Below, piece after piece: positions 23,718 to 32,450 of a stretch of 64,000 nucleotides of DNA (its first letter is position 1; each line of letters begins with the position of its first letter). The stretch lies in the NCBI RefSeq assembly GCF_010728725.1, contig NZ_AP022606.1:1054001-1118000 (forward strand), given 5' to 3'. The notes beneath the pieces are model-generated. The model saw only the letters and a program-made list of their open reading frames with translations. It was not told the DNA's origin and did not search any database. The DNA is from Mycobacterium branderi (GTDB lineage Bacteria > Actinomycetota > Actinomycetes > Mycobacteriales > Mycobacteriaceae). The translations under genes and the position numbers were made by a program.

Positions 23718-25043
23718 TTAGGCTACGCGCCGCCCCAGGCTGTATACGCGCCAGCCCGCGTGCTGCCAGCGGGCGACGTCCAGGCAGTTGCGGCCGTCGA
23801 CAATCACTTTGGCGCGCACCCGATCAGCAAGCTCGCCGGGGTCGAGGTCGACGAATTCGCGCCACTCGGTGAGGACCAGCACGGCGTCGGCGCGCTCGCA
23901 GGCTTCGGCGACCGACACCGCGTAGTTGAGGGTGGGAAACACGCGGTGTGCATTGTCCAGGGCCTTGGGGTCGTAGACGTTGACCGCGGCGCCGTTGAGC
24001 TGGAGCTGCCCGGCGACATTGAGCGCCGGCGAGTCACGCACGTCGTCGGATTCGGGTTTGAACGCGGCACCGAGCACCGCGATGTTGGCGCCGAGCAGCG
24101 AGCCGCCGCAGGCGGTGGTGGCCAGTTCGACCATTCGGGTGCGCCGGCGCATGTTGATGTTGTCGACTTCGCGCAGGAATGTCAGCGCCTGGTTAGCGCC
24201 CAGCTCGCCGGCGCGGGCCATGAATGCGCGGATGTCCTTGGGCAGGCAGCCGCCGCCGAAACCCAAGCCGGCGTTGAGGCATTGGCGCCCGATGCGCGGG
24301 TCGTGCCCGAGCGCGTCGGCCAGCATCGTGACGTCGGCGCCGGCGGCCTCGCAGACCTCGGCGACCGCGTTGATGAACGAGATCTTGGTCGCCAGAAAGG
24401 CATTGGCGGATACCTTGACCAATTCGGCGGTCTGCAAGTCGGTCACCAGGAACGGCACGCCGGCGTCCAGCAGCGGCCCGTACAGTTCGCGAACCGCTGC
24501 TTCGGCGCGAATCGAATCCTCTTGTACGCCAAGGACAATGCGATCCGGCTCTAAGGTGTCGTGGACGGCGAATCCTTCCCGCAGAAACTCGGGGTTCCAT
24601 GCCACTTCGACGTCGACGCCGGCCGGTGCGATGGCGCGGGCGCGTCGGCCCAATTCGGCCGCGGTCCCCACCGGCACAGTCGATTTCCCGACGATCACCG
24701 CCGCCCGGGTCAGTCGTGGCACCAGCTCGTCGATGACGGCGTGCACGTGACGCAGATCGGCGCCGTATTCGCCCTTCTTTTGCGGCGTGCCGACGCCGAG
24801 GAAGTGCACGTCGGCGAATTCGGCGGCCATCTCGTAGTCGGTGGTGAACCGCAGCCGGCCCGCGGCGATGTTGTCGCTCAACATCTTTCGCAGGCCGGGT
24901 TCGTAGAACGGGATGTCACCGCCGGCCAGCTTGGCGATTTTGCCGGGATCGATGTCGACGCCGACGACGTCGTGCCCTAATTCGGCCATCCCGGCGGCGT
25001 GGGTAGCACCCAGATAGCCCGTGCCGAAGACGGTGCATCGCAT
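23718..25043 (-). CDS. udgA: UDP-glucose 6-dehydrogenase
   Basis: A 441-residue NAD-dependent enzyme oxidising UDP-glucose to UDP-glucuronate. The N-terminal Rossmann motif is GTGYLGATHAAGMAELGHDVVGVD. The central VSANAFLATKISFINAVAEVCE segment and the catalytic Cys motif GFGGGCLPKDIRAF are intact. The C-terminal UDP-binding domain begins VLGAAFKPESDDVRDSPAL. Length is normal for the UDPGDH family. It heads a unit of five co-directional genes (gaps 4, 22, 10 and 2 bp) that also makes dTDP-glucose, so a shared role in cell-wall or exopolysaccharide sugar supply is likely. Confidence 0.95.
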   Translation of the reverse strand: MRCTVFGTGYLGATHAAGMAELGHDVVGVDIDPGKIAKLAGGDIPFYEPGLRKMLSDNIAAGRLRFTTDYEMAAEFADVHFLGVGTPQKKGEYGADLRHVHAVIDELVPRLTRAAVIVGKSTVPVGTAAELGRRARAIAPAGVDVEVAWNPEFLREGFAVHDTLEPDRIVLGVQEDSIRAEAAVRELYGPLLDAGVPFLVTDLQTAELVKVSANAFLATKISFINAVAEVCEAAGADVTMLADALGHDPRIGRQCLNAGLGFGGGCLPKDIRAFMARAGELGANQALTFLREVDNINMRRRTRMVELATTACGGSLLGANIAVLGAAFKPESDDVRDSPALNVAGQLQLNGAAVNVYDPKALDNAHRVFPTLNYAVSVAEACERADAVLVLTEWREFVDLDPGELADRVRAKVIVDGRNCLDVARWQHAGWRVYSLGRRVA

Positions 25044-25198
25044 AACACCGTGTGTATGCGGCCGCGACGAGCTAACCGTGTCCGGTTACCAAGCGGCAGG
25101 CGAACGCCAGGTGACAGTTTGCTGCCGGCTGTCGCCGCGTCGATTCTGCGGTTTCATACGCCCGCGCCGGCGTGTACGAAACCGCACAGCCGACGGGG

Positions 25199-26695
25199 TT
25201 AGAAGCCCGGGATGCCGGGAATTCCCGGGAGTCCCGGGATGCCGCCACCGCCGCCGTGACCGCCGCCGCCATGACCGCCGCCGTGGCCGCCACCGCCGCC
25301 GTGACCTGGGCCACCGGGGATGCCCGGAATGCCGCCGCCACCCGGGATACCGGGAATCCCGCCGCCTCCGACCCCCGGCCCGACGGGAACTGGGACCGGG
25401 ACCGGGACGGGTGCGGCCGGGGCGGGCGCCGGCGCGGCCGGGGCCGGGGCTTCGGGCGCCGGAGCCGCGGGAGCGGGAGCCGGGGCTGCGGGAGCGGCGG
25501 GCGCTGCGGGAGCGGCGGGCGCTGCGGGAGCGGGCGCTGCGGGCGCCGGTGCTGGAGCCTCAGGCGCCGGGGAGGGCGCGGCGGGGGCCTGCGGCGGCGC
25601 GGACGGCGCAGGAGGCGCGGCCGGCTGCGATTGCTGCGGCGGCGCCTGATTGCTCGGAACCACCACCGGCTGCCCGGGATTCGGCCGCTCACCGACCGAC
25701 GGGCGCATCGTCATCAACAGCGCAACCGCCAGCGCCACCACTCCGATCACGAAGATGGCGGCCACCGCACTCGCCACCAGCGCCGCGGGCCGGCGCCCGC
25801 GCCGACCCTCACCGGCATCGGGAAATACGCCGGTCTGCAGGTCCGGCCGGTTGCCGAAAGCGGTGGGGGCGTTGGCTTCGTCGTCCGCGACAGCGCTGTA
25901 GGCCAGCGCCTCGCCGGCGGCGGCCTCGTCGAATGCGGGGTGATATCCGGGGGTCACTTCGTACGGGTCGATCGCGCCGGTCCCGGGATCTTGCGCATAG
26001 GCCAGCGCGGCGGTCGACGACGAGAACAACGGCGCATGCGCCGCCGCCAGCGCCGCCCCGCGGGCCAGCGCCGTCTCGGGCTCCTCGGGCGCGTTCACCG
26101 GTAGCGACGTCGTCGCCTCCAGCTGGGATTTGAGCGGCGTGATGTCCACGCCGGAGCCGACCATGAACAGCCCGTCCGGCCGCATGGGCAGCGTCTGCAT
26201 GTCGGTGACCAGAGCCGCCAATTCGCCGGCGGTATCGCCGCTTCTCAGGGGCTCGCGGCGCACGTCGCTGATCGACCCGTCGGCGGAATCGACGATCGCC
26301 ATGGTCGCGGTGTCCGGTTCGAGGAACAACAGCCCGGTGCGGGAGTAGCCAACCGAGCTGCCGACCGATTGCGCCAGCGCCGCCGCGGCCAAAAACGCCG
26401 AGACCAACATGACGTTTTCGACCTTGTGGGCGGCCAGCGCGTCGCGCAGGGCGGTGGCCTCGGCCTGGTCGGTCCAGGTCACTCCGGTCGACAACAGCTC
26501 ATAGCCGCCCTCGGCGGCGCCTTCGCGGGTTCCCAGGATCGCCGAAACCACCTGCTGCGGTGCGCTCCGCGGTCCGGGCCCGCCGTCGACGTCGAAGTCG
26601 TCCTGCTCGACGGTGACACCGTCGCCGTTTTCACCTTCGACCAGCACCATGCGAACCGTCGAGGGTGCCATCGACACACCTAGTACGGTCTCCAT
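25199..26695 (-). CDS. ASKHA-like membrane protein with Pro/Ala/Gly-rich tail (paralog A)
   Basis: A 498-residue member of a mycobacterial family (DUF7159 type, to my knowledge). Residues 1-300 look like a worn actin/Hsp70 fold: METVLGVSMAPSTVRMVLVEG at the phosphate-1 place, TGLLFLEPDTATMAIVDSADG at phosphate-2 without the usual D-x-G, and GLFMVGSGVDITPLKSQL at the adenosine place, ending PEEPETALARGAALAA. One helix (about 302-327) and a tail of Pro/Ala then Gly/His-rich repeats ending in PGIPGIPGF follow. The ATG at 26695 has GGAGGGG upstream. First of three tandem copies by coordinate; transcribed last. Confidence 0.82.
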   Translation of the reverse strand: METVLGVSMAPSTVRMVLVEGENGDGVTVEQDDFDVDGGPGPRSAPQQVVSAILGTREGAAEGGYELLSTGVTWTDQAEATALRDALAAHKVENVMLVSAFLAAAALAQSVGSSVGYSRTGLLFLEPDTATMAIVDSADGSISDVRREPLRSGDTAGELAALVTDMQTLPMRPDGLFMVGSGVDITPLKSQLEATTSLPVNAPEEPETALARGAALAAAHAPLFSSSTAALAYAQDPGTGAIDPYEVTPGYHPAFDEAAAGEALAYSAVADDEANAPTAFGNRPDLQTGVFPDAGEGRRGRRPAALVASAVAAIFVIGVVALAVALLMTMRPSVGERPNPGQPVVVPSNQAPPQQSQPAAPPAPSAPPQAPAAPSPAPEAPAPAPAAPAPAAPAAPAAPAAPAAPAPAPAAPAPEAPAPAAPAPAPAAPVPVPVPVPVGPGVGGGGIPGIPGGGGIPGIPGGPGHGGGGGHGGGHGGGGHGGGGGIPGLPGIPGIPGF

Positions 26696-26760
26696 CGCCC
26701 CTCCAAATTCATGCCGCCAAGCGTTGGTCACAGAAGTACCCGTTTTCGGCGGTCGGGCGT

Positions 26761-28221
26761 TTAGAACCCGATGCCCAGATTGAGCCCGGGAGCCAGCGGA
26801 ACCTTGATGCCCGGAGGGCCTCCGCCGTGGCCACGGCCACCACCGCGACCATGGCCCCAGCCACCGCCGCCATGATCACCGCCCCACGGTTCGACCGGCG
26901 GCCCGGGTGGCGGCGGCGCGAGAATCTGGCCCAGCTGCGGCAAAACCGGCGGCGGCGGCGGAGGCAGCGCAGGAGCGGGAGCCGGTGCGGGCGCGGGAGC
27001 GGGCGCCGCCACGGGAGCCGGCGCAGGCGCAGGGGCAGGCGCCGCAGCGGGCGGGGGCGCGGGCGCCGGCGCAGCGGTCTTGGGCGGGGCGGGCAACGCA
27101 GCCGGCGGTGGCGCCTTCGGCGGCGCAGGCGCCTGCTTGCTCGGGGCGACCGCGTTCTGGCTGAGGTTGGGCCGCTCGTTGACCGAGGGCCGGATGCTGA
27201 CCGCCAACGAAATCACCAGTGCGACAACGCCGACGACGAAGATCGTCAGCACGCTCATCGCGGTCAGAAACGGCTTACGACTGGACTCGGCCGCTGCCGC
27301 CCGAAAGTCGAGCATGCCGGAGTCCAGAATCTCCTGCTCGCCGGTGAGGCCGACGTAGGCGTCTGGGCCTTCGGCGGTGTAGGCCTCGGCTTCCTCGTCG
27401 GGAACGGCGCTGTAGGCAAGGCCCTCCTCGCCGGAGTCGACGTCAGCCGCGGCGAGGTAGCCCGGAGAAACGGCGTAGGGATCCACGGCGCCGGTGCCCG
27501 GATCCTGGGCGTAAGCGAGTGCGGCAGTCGACGACGAGAACAGCGGCGCGTGCGCCGACGCCAGCGCAGCGCCCCGGGCCAGCGCCATGTCCGGCTCCTC
27601 GGGAGCGCTCAGCGGAAGCGTCGTCGCTGCCTCCAGCGCCGGTTTGATCAGCGGGATGTCCACTCCGGAACCCACGACGAACAAGCCCTCGGGCCGTGAC
27701 TCCAAGCGCTCGGCGCTGGCGGCGAGCTTCGTGATGGCGGCGACGGCCTCGTCGTCGTCCTCGGGAAGTGGCTGGCGATGCACCTCGGAGACAGACCCGT
27801 CGGCGGAGTCGACCACCGCCAGGGTGGCGGTATCCGGCTCGATGAACAGCAGCGCGGTGTTGGCGTAGTTGGTGGCGGTGCCGACGGCTTGGGCCAGCGC
27901 CGCCGCCGCCAAGAACGCCGACACCAGCATGACGTTTTCGATCTTGCGGGCGGCCAGCGCGTCGCGCAGTGCGGCAGCCTCGAACTGGTCGCTCCACGTC
28001 ACACCGGTCGAGGCGAGGTGGTAGCCGCCCTCGGCGGCACCCTCGCGGGTTCCCAGAATGGCGGAGATCACCCGGTCGGCAGCAACGGTGTTTGCCGGCG
28101 TGCCGTTGGGGCTGATCTCGAAGTTGTCCTGGTCAATGGTGACGCCGTCGGCGTTCTCGCCTTCCACCAGCACCATGCGGACCGTCGAGGGTGCCATCGA
28201 CACACCCAGTACGGTGTCCAC
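26761..28221 (-). CDS. ASKHA-like membrane protein with Pro/Ala-rich tail (paralog B)
   Basis: A 486-residue paralog. VDTVLGVSMAPSTVRMVLVEGEN opens the domain; ALLFIEPDTATLAVVDSADGSV and GLFVVGSGVDIPLIKPALEAATTLPL are at the phosphate-2 and adenosine places. LSAPEEPDMALARGAALASAHAPLFSSSTAALAYAQDPGTG is shared almost word for word with the other copies. One transmembrane helix lies at about 316-342. The tail is (A/P)n followed by Gly/His-rich repeats. The GTG at 28221 has AGGAGG five bases upstream. It lies 112 bp downstream of paralog C. Function unknown. Confidence 0.82.
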   Translation of the reverse strand: MDTVLGVSMAPSTVRMVLVEGENADGVTIDQDNFEISPNGTPANTVAADRVISAILGTREGAAEGGYHLASTGVTWSDQFEAAALRDALAARKIENVMLVSAFLAAAALAQAVGTATNYANTALLFIEPDTATLAVVDSADGSVSEVHRQPLPEDDDEAVAAITKLAASAERLESRPEGLFVVGSGVDIPLIKPALEAATTLPLSAPEEPDMALARGAALASAHAPLFSSSTAALAYAQDPGTGAVDPYAVSPGYLAAADVDSGEEGLAYSAVPDEEAEAYTAEGPDAYVGLTGEQEILDSGMLDFRAAAAESSRKPFLTAMSVLTIFVVGVVALVISLAVSIRPSVNERPNLSQNAVAPSKQAPAPPKAPPPAALPAPPKTAAPAPAPPPAAAPAPAPAPAPVAAPAPAPAPAPAPALPPPPPPVLPQLGQILAPPPPGPPVEPWGGDHGGGGWGHGRGGGRGHGGGPPGIKVPLAPGLNLGIGF

Positions 28222-28334
28222 TACTTCCTCCTAAGTAGTTTGCTAGCGCCTCGTGGCCCGGGCAGCGCGGCAGAGGCCGCTGCTGATGTTGATACTTCGA
28301 GCCTACCTGCCCACCGGTCCGTAGCGTCTGACGC

Positions 28335-29738
28335 TCACCGGTGACCGTGGCCACCACCGAAACCGCCCCCGTGGCCAAAGCCGCCACCGTGGCCCCATCC
28401 GCCGCCACCGTGACCGCCGCCGCGCGGCCCGATCGGGGGTCCGAATATCGGCGGCGCCAGGATCGGCGGAATGAGCGGAGGTATGACGACCGGTGGCAGC
28501 GCGGGAGGAGGCGGCGGCGCCGCGGCCGGGACCGGCGCCGGCGCATGTACCGGAGCGGGAGCTCGGGCGACAGGAGGTGGCGGGGCCGGAACTGCCGCAG
28601 CGGCCGGGGGCGCAGGCGGTGCGGTGGGCGCCGGCGGTGCCGGCACCTGTGCCTTGGGCACCGGCGGCGGGGGCGCCTGTTTCGTTGGGGCGACGGCGTT
28701 TTGGCCGACGCTGGGCCGCTGATTCACCGATGGGTGGATACTGGCCGCCAGCGAAATCACCAGCGTCACAACGCCGACCACGAAGACCGCCAAGACGCTC
28801 ATGGCCACCAGGAACGGCCGCCGACCGGCCGGCTCGACCGGTGCGGCACCGAAGTCGAGCATTCCCGAGTCGATGGCCCCGTCGTCGTGGCCGAGCGAGG
28901 TGAAAGCGCCGGATTGCTCATCCGCGACCGCGCTGTAGGCCAACCCGTCCTCGGGGATGTCGCCGGCGGCCACATAGGCCGGCAGCAGCAGATAGGGGTT
29001 CACTGCACCGGTGCCGGGATCTTGGGCGTAGGCCAGCGCCGAGGTGGACGACGCGAATAGTGGAGCGTTCGCCGATGCCAATGCAGCGCCGCGAGCCAGC
29101 GCGGTATCCGGCTCCTCGGGAGCGCTCAGCGGAAGGGATGTCGCCGCCTCCAGCACCGGTTTGATCAACGGAATGTCGACGCCGGAACCGACGACCAACA
29201 CGCCTTCGGGCCCGCTTTCCAGTCGCTCGGCACCGGAAGCCAGTTCGACCACCTTGGCCACGGCCTCGTCGTCATCGTCGGGCAAGGCCTCGCGGTGCAC
29301 GTCAGCGATCGAGCCGTCACCGGTGTGGACCACGGCCAGGGTCGCCGTGTCGGGCTCCACGAACAACAGGGCGGTGTGCTCGTAACCGGTCTCATTGCCC
29401 ACCGACTGGGCCAGCGCCGCCGCGGCCAAGAACGCCGAGACCAGCATGACGTTTTCGACCTTGCGAGAAGCCAACGCATCCCATAACGCGGCGGCCGCCA
29501 GCTGGTCGGTCCAGGTGACACCGGTCGATCGCAGCTGGTAGCCCGCCTCGGCGGCGCCCTCCCGAGTGCCCAGGATCGCCGAAATCACCTGCTCAGGGGC
29601 ACTGGCGGGGACTGACTCGTCAGCAACCCCGACGGCGAAGTTCTCCTCGTCTACCGTGGCGCCGTCCCCGTTTTCCCCTTCGACCAACACCATGCGGACC
29701 GCCGAGGGTGCCATCGATACACCGAGTACGGTGTCCAC
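28335..29738 (-). CDS. ASKHA-like membrane protein with Pro/Gly-rich tail (paralog C)
   Basis: A 467-residue paralog with the same layout: VDTVLGVSMAPSAVRMVLVEGEN, ALLFVEPDTATLAVVHTGDGSI, GVLVVGSGVDIPLIKPVLEAATSLPL, one helix near residue 315, a Pro/Ala tail and a Gly/His-rich end (GGHGGGGWGHGGGFG). The second of two adjacent GTG codons (29738) is chosen because it gives the same spacing to GGAGGA as in the paralogs. It is the first gene of the tandem set and follows dcd by 171 bp in the same orientation. Confidence 0.82.
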   Translation of the reverse strand: MDTVLGVSMAPSAVRMVLVEGENGDGATVDEENFAVGVADESVPASAPEQVISAILGTREGAAEAGYQLRSTGVTWTDQLAAAALWDALASRKVENVMLVSAFLAAAALAQSVGNETGYEHTALLFVEPDTATLAVVHTGDGSIADVHREALPDDDDEAVAKVVELASGAERLESGPEGVLVVGSGVDIPLIKPVLEAATSLPLSAPEEPDTALARGAALASANAPLFASSTSALAYAQDPGTGAVNPYLLLPAYVAAGDIPEDGLAYSAVADEQSGAFTSLGHDDGAIDSGMLDFGAAPVEPAGRRPFLVAMSVLAVFVVGVVTLVISLAASIHPSVNQRPSVGQNAVAPTKQAPPPPVPKAQVPAPPAPTAPPAPPAAAAVPAPPPPVARAPAPVHAPAPVPAAAPPPPPALPPVVIPPLIPPILAPPIFGPPIGPRGGGHGGGGWGHGGGFGHGGGFGGGHGHR

Positions 29739-29909
29739 CACTCCTCCAAGTCATTCGCCAGCCGACGGTGGCTACCGCGCCGACTCCGCGAGGTTCCGCA
29801 CAGCTGCGACGCCCCCCGCAGATCGTGGTAGTTCGACACTAACGCCGAAAGTCCGGCCGGGCGCTCACCCAAAGGGACCCCGCAGCAACCTCCCAGCTGT
29901 GCGGCGGCC

Positions 29910-30482
29910 TTAGCTGGATTTGATGAAGTTCTGGTACGAGCGGGACGGTGTGGGACCCCGCTGACCTTGGTATTTCGACCCGGCCCGGGCGCTGCCGTAG
30001 GGATGCTCGGCGGGGCTGGTAAGCCGCAGGATGCAAAGCTGACCGATCTTCATTCCCGGCCAGAGCGTGATGGGCAGGTTGGCGACGTTGGAGAGCTCCA
30101 GCGTGATGTGCCCGCTGAAACCCGGATCGATAAAACCCGCGGTCGAGTGGGTCAGCAGGCCCAGCCGACCCAACGACGACTTGCCCTCCAGCCGGCCGGC
30201 GAGGTCGTCGGGCAGAGTGCAGAGCTCCAGCGTGGACCCCAGCACGAACTCGCCGGGGTGCAGGACGAACGGTTCGCCGTCGACCGGCTGCACCAGGCTG
30301 GTCAGCTCGTCCTGCTGCTGCGACGGATCGATGTGGGTGTAGCGGGTGTTGTTGAACACCCGGAACATGCTGTCGAGGCGGACGTCCACGCTGGACGGCT
30401 GAACCAGGGTGTCGTCGAATGGGTCGATGCCCAGCCGGCCGGCGGCGATTTCAGCTCGCAGGTCGCGATCGGAGAGCAGCAC
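29910..30482 (-). CDS. dcd: dCTP deaminase (bifunctional dUMP-forming type)
   Basis: A 190-residue trimeric enzyme converting dCTP to dUTP and, in mycobacteria, on to dUMP for thymidylate synthesis. The family start [78 protein letters not shown] and the C-terminal lid with [18 protein letters not shown] are all present, covering the KSSLGR and [10 protein letters not shown] active-site motifs. Length equals the M. tuberculosis enzyme (190). The GTG at 30482 is fixed by the conserved N-terminus. The tRNA-Gly gene lies 76 bp away, divergent. Confidence 0.96.
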   Translation of the reverse strand: MLLSDRDLRAEIAAGRLGIDPFDDTLVQPSSVDVRLDSMFRVFNNTRYTHIDPSQQQDELTSLVQPVDGEPFVLHPGEFVLGSTLELCTLPDDLAGRLEGKSSLGRLGLLTHSTAGFIDPGFSGHITLELSNVANLPITLWPGMKIGQLCILRLTSPAEHPYGSARAGSKYQGQRGPTPSRSYQNFIKSS

Positions 30483-30558
30483 GCGACGAGCGTATCCCCG
30501 GCATTCCCGGTGTGGATGAGCGACGCCGGGCTGGATGCTAGCCTTTCCGATCAATCGC

Positions 30559-30632
30559 GCCGATGTAGTTCAATGGCAGAACATCAGCTTCCCAAGCTGA
30601 GAACGCGGGTTCGATTCCCGTCATCGGCTCCA
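30559..30632 (+). tRNA. tRNA-Gly (anticodon CCC), CCA encoded
   Basis: The acceptor stem GCCGATG pairs with CATCGGC (30622-30628). It has a D-arm TAGTTCAATGGCAGAA, an anticodon stem TCAGC/GCTGA with loop TTCCCAA and hence anticodon CCC, and a T-arm GCGGGTTCGATTCCCGT. The discriminator is U and CCA is encoded. The length is 74 nt including CCA. A hipBA module begins 96 bp downstream. Confidence 0.96.
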
Positions 30633-30688
30633 CGTTGACCGGCGGAATATCGTTCGAACCGTCGCTTCCCGGTATACCGATGCTCAAA

Positions 30689-30728
30689 ATATCGATCACC
30701 GAGCGGGAGCCGGCCGTATGATCGATAT
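30689..30728. promoter_or_regulatory. Operator-like inverted repeat of hipBA
   Basis: Ten-base arms ATATCGATCA (30689-30698) and TGATCGATAT (30719-30728) are separated by 20 bp. The second arm abuts the hipB start codon. HipB-type antitoxins repress by binding such paired sites at their own promoter. Confidence 0.75.
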
Positions 30729-30980
30729 ATGCATCATTCTGTGCCGCTTGTCTACGACACCGCCGAACTCGGCGAACATGTGCGGCGCGCGCGCCGGGCC
30801 AGAGGCTTTCGCCAAGATGAGCTCGCTGACCGCATCGGAGTCACCCGCATGACGATCTCCCGCCTCGAGCGAGGGGAATCAGTCAGCGTCGACATCGCGA
30901 TGCGCGCCCTATCGGAGTGCGGCATCGCGCTCGCGCTGGTGCCGAAGTTTTCCCGAGTGGCGGTAATCGATGGCAAGTAA
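30729..30980 (+). CDS. hipB: HipB-like XRE antitoxin
   Basis: An 83-residue DNA-binding protein. The helix-turn-helix is ARGFRQDELADRIGVTRMTISRLERGESVSVDIAMRALSECGI (about 25-68). Only a short C-terminal extension (ALVPKFSRVAVIDGK) is present. It overlaps the following hipA gene by 11 bp, the usual order for hipBA. It is predicted to neutralise the HipA kinase and repress the operon through the inverted repeat that touches its start codon. Confidence 0.85.
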   Translation: MHHSVPLVYDTAELGEHVRRARRARGFRQDELADRIGVTRMTISRLERGESVSVDIAMRALSECGIALALVPKFSRVAVIDGK

Positions 30981-32271
30981 GGCGATTGACGTTTGGCTGT
31001 ACGACGTGCATGTCGCCAGACTGAGTGAGCCACGCCGATTCCGTCTGCGCTTGGACTTCACCGAGGAGGCGCTCGACACCTTCGGCGAGGGAAGTCGAGT
31101 GCTGTCTTTGGCATTGCCTGTCTCACGACAGCCCATCCAAGACAGGAACACCGCGTTGCCGGTGTCGGCGTTCATCGAAGGTCTTCTGCCAGAAGGCAAC
31201 CTGCGCCGTCACATCGCCTCCGAGGCCGGCGTGCCAGTCGATGACACCATGGCCCTGTTGCGACAGATAGGTGCGGAATGTGCCGGCGCCGTCCAGTTTC
31301 TCGCCGACGGAGCAAAGCCCGGCGCCGGCCAAGTCCGCCGGTTGACCAAGCAAGAACTCGACAGACTTATCGCGGACCTGCCGACTTACCACCTGCCCGA
31401 GGGCGCCACACCACAGGCATCGCTGGCCGGAGTTCATGACAAGGTGCTGTTGGCCGCCCTTCCCGACGGCGCATGGGGGTGGCCGGAAGGCGGCGCGGCG
31501 TCGACACACATCATCAAGCCCGAACCACCCGGCGGCGCCGTGAGGCATCTGATTCAGACGGAAGACTGGGCGCTGCGAGCGGCGCGCCGGGCAGGCTTGC
31601 GTGCTGCGGAGTCGCGTTTAGAACGGTTCGACGAGCGCGAGGCCATTGTCGTTGTCCGCTATGACCGAAGCCCCGAAGGCCACCGCCTGCATCAGGAGGA
31701 TTTCTGTCAAGCGCTAGGTCTCGATCCTCAGGCCAAGTACGAAAGCACCAGCGAGGCAACACGGTTGGGGTCGAGGCTGCGACGCGTCGCACGCGCGGCC
31801 GCCCCGAGGGCCCGGGACCCCGACGGGTTTCGTGTGGAGTTGCTGCAGGCCGTGACATTCAACGTCGTGATCGGCAACGGTGATGCTCACTCCAAAAACT
31901 ATTCGCTGCTGATCGGTCGCGATGGGAGCGTGTCGTTGGCCCCGATCTACGATGCCGCTCCGGTGCTGTACCTGGATCCCGCATTCAAGGGCACAGGGCA
32001 CGTAATCAACGGCAAGACGAATATCGACGACATCAATGTCGATGACCTCACTGCCGAAGCGGCATCGTGGGGCATGGGGGTGCCGCGTGCACGTGCGGCA
32101 GTACGGTCCTGCATGGAGCGGGTATACAGCTCGGTCGAGCGTGTCCCGCTTCCACCGGGAGCAGAGTCTGTCAGGCCGAACCTCGATCAATTGTGGACCC
32201 GGCGCTCATGGCCGAGTGCAGCGCTGAAATCCGCGGATTCCGGCTCCACCGTGGACGATGCCGACCAATAA
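30970..32271 (+). CDS. hipA: HipA-like Ser/Thr kinase toxin
   Basis: A 433-residue kinase of the HipA family, whose E. coli member phosphorylates glutamyl-tRNA synthetase and causes dormancy. The N-terminal subdomain contains ALPVSAFIEGLLPEGNLRR. The ATP-lysine is K183 in HIIKPE, the catalytic Asp is D305 in NGDAHSKNYS (with N310), and the metal-binding DFG-like Asp is D328 in IYDAAP. All catalytic positions are intact, so the toxin is probably active. The C-terminus is polar and variable. It overlaps hipB. Confidence 0.88.
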   Translation: MASKAIDVWLYDVHVARLSEPRRFRLRLDFTEEALDTFGEGSRVLSLALPVSRQPIQDRNTALPVSAFIEGLLPEGNLRRHIASEAGVPVDDTMALLRQIGAECAGAVQFLADGAKPGAGQVRRLTKQELDRLIADLPTYHLPEGATPQASLAGVHDKVLLAALPDGAWGWPEGGAASTHIIKPEPPGGAVRHLIQTEDWALRAARRAGLRAAESRLERFDEREAIVVVRYDRSPEGHRLHQEDFCQALGLDPQAKYESTSEATRLGSRLRRVARAAAPRARDPDGFRVELLQAVTFNVVIGNGDAHSKNYSLLIGRDGSVSLAPIYDAAPVLYLDPAFKGTGHVINGKTNIDDINVDDLTAEAASWGMGVPRARAAVRSCMERVYSSVERVPLPPGAESVRPNLDQLWTRRSWPSAALKSADSGSTVDDADQ

Positions 32272-32450
32272 AAATGGCGCGTCGGAACGCAGCCTCGTCT
32301 TTCTGCCACCGAAACAACCTGCCGGCTTTGCTCGCCGTAGCCGAAACGTGACGAAGCCTTGACCGAATTGCTAACGCGCCCTTGCGCTTCCACCTATCAG
32401 GCCAGCCCTACCATCTATTACAACTTTGTCAAATGAAAAGGAATGGGGCC

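Noticed and set aside
23705..23730. IdeR-box-like GGTTAGGCTA at the udgA/MDMPI junction
   Set aside because: Only the central ten bases match the iron-box consensus and the flanks do not. It lies between two coupled genes, not at a promoter.
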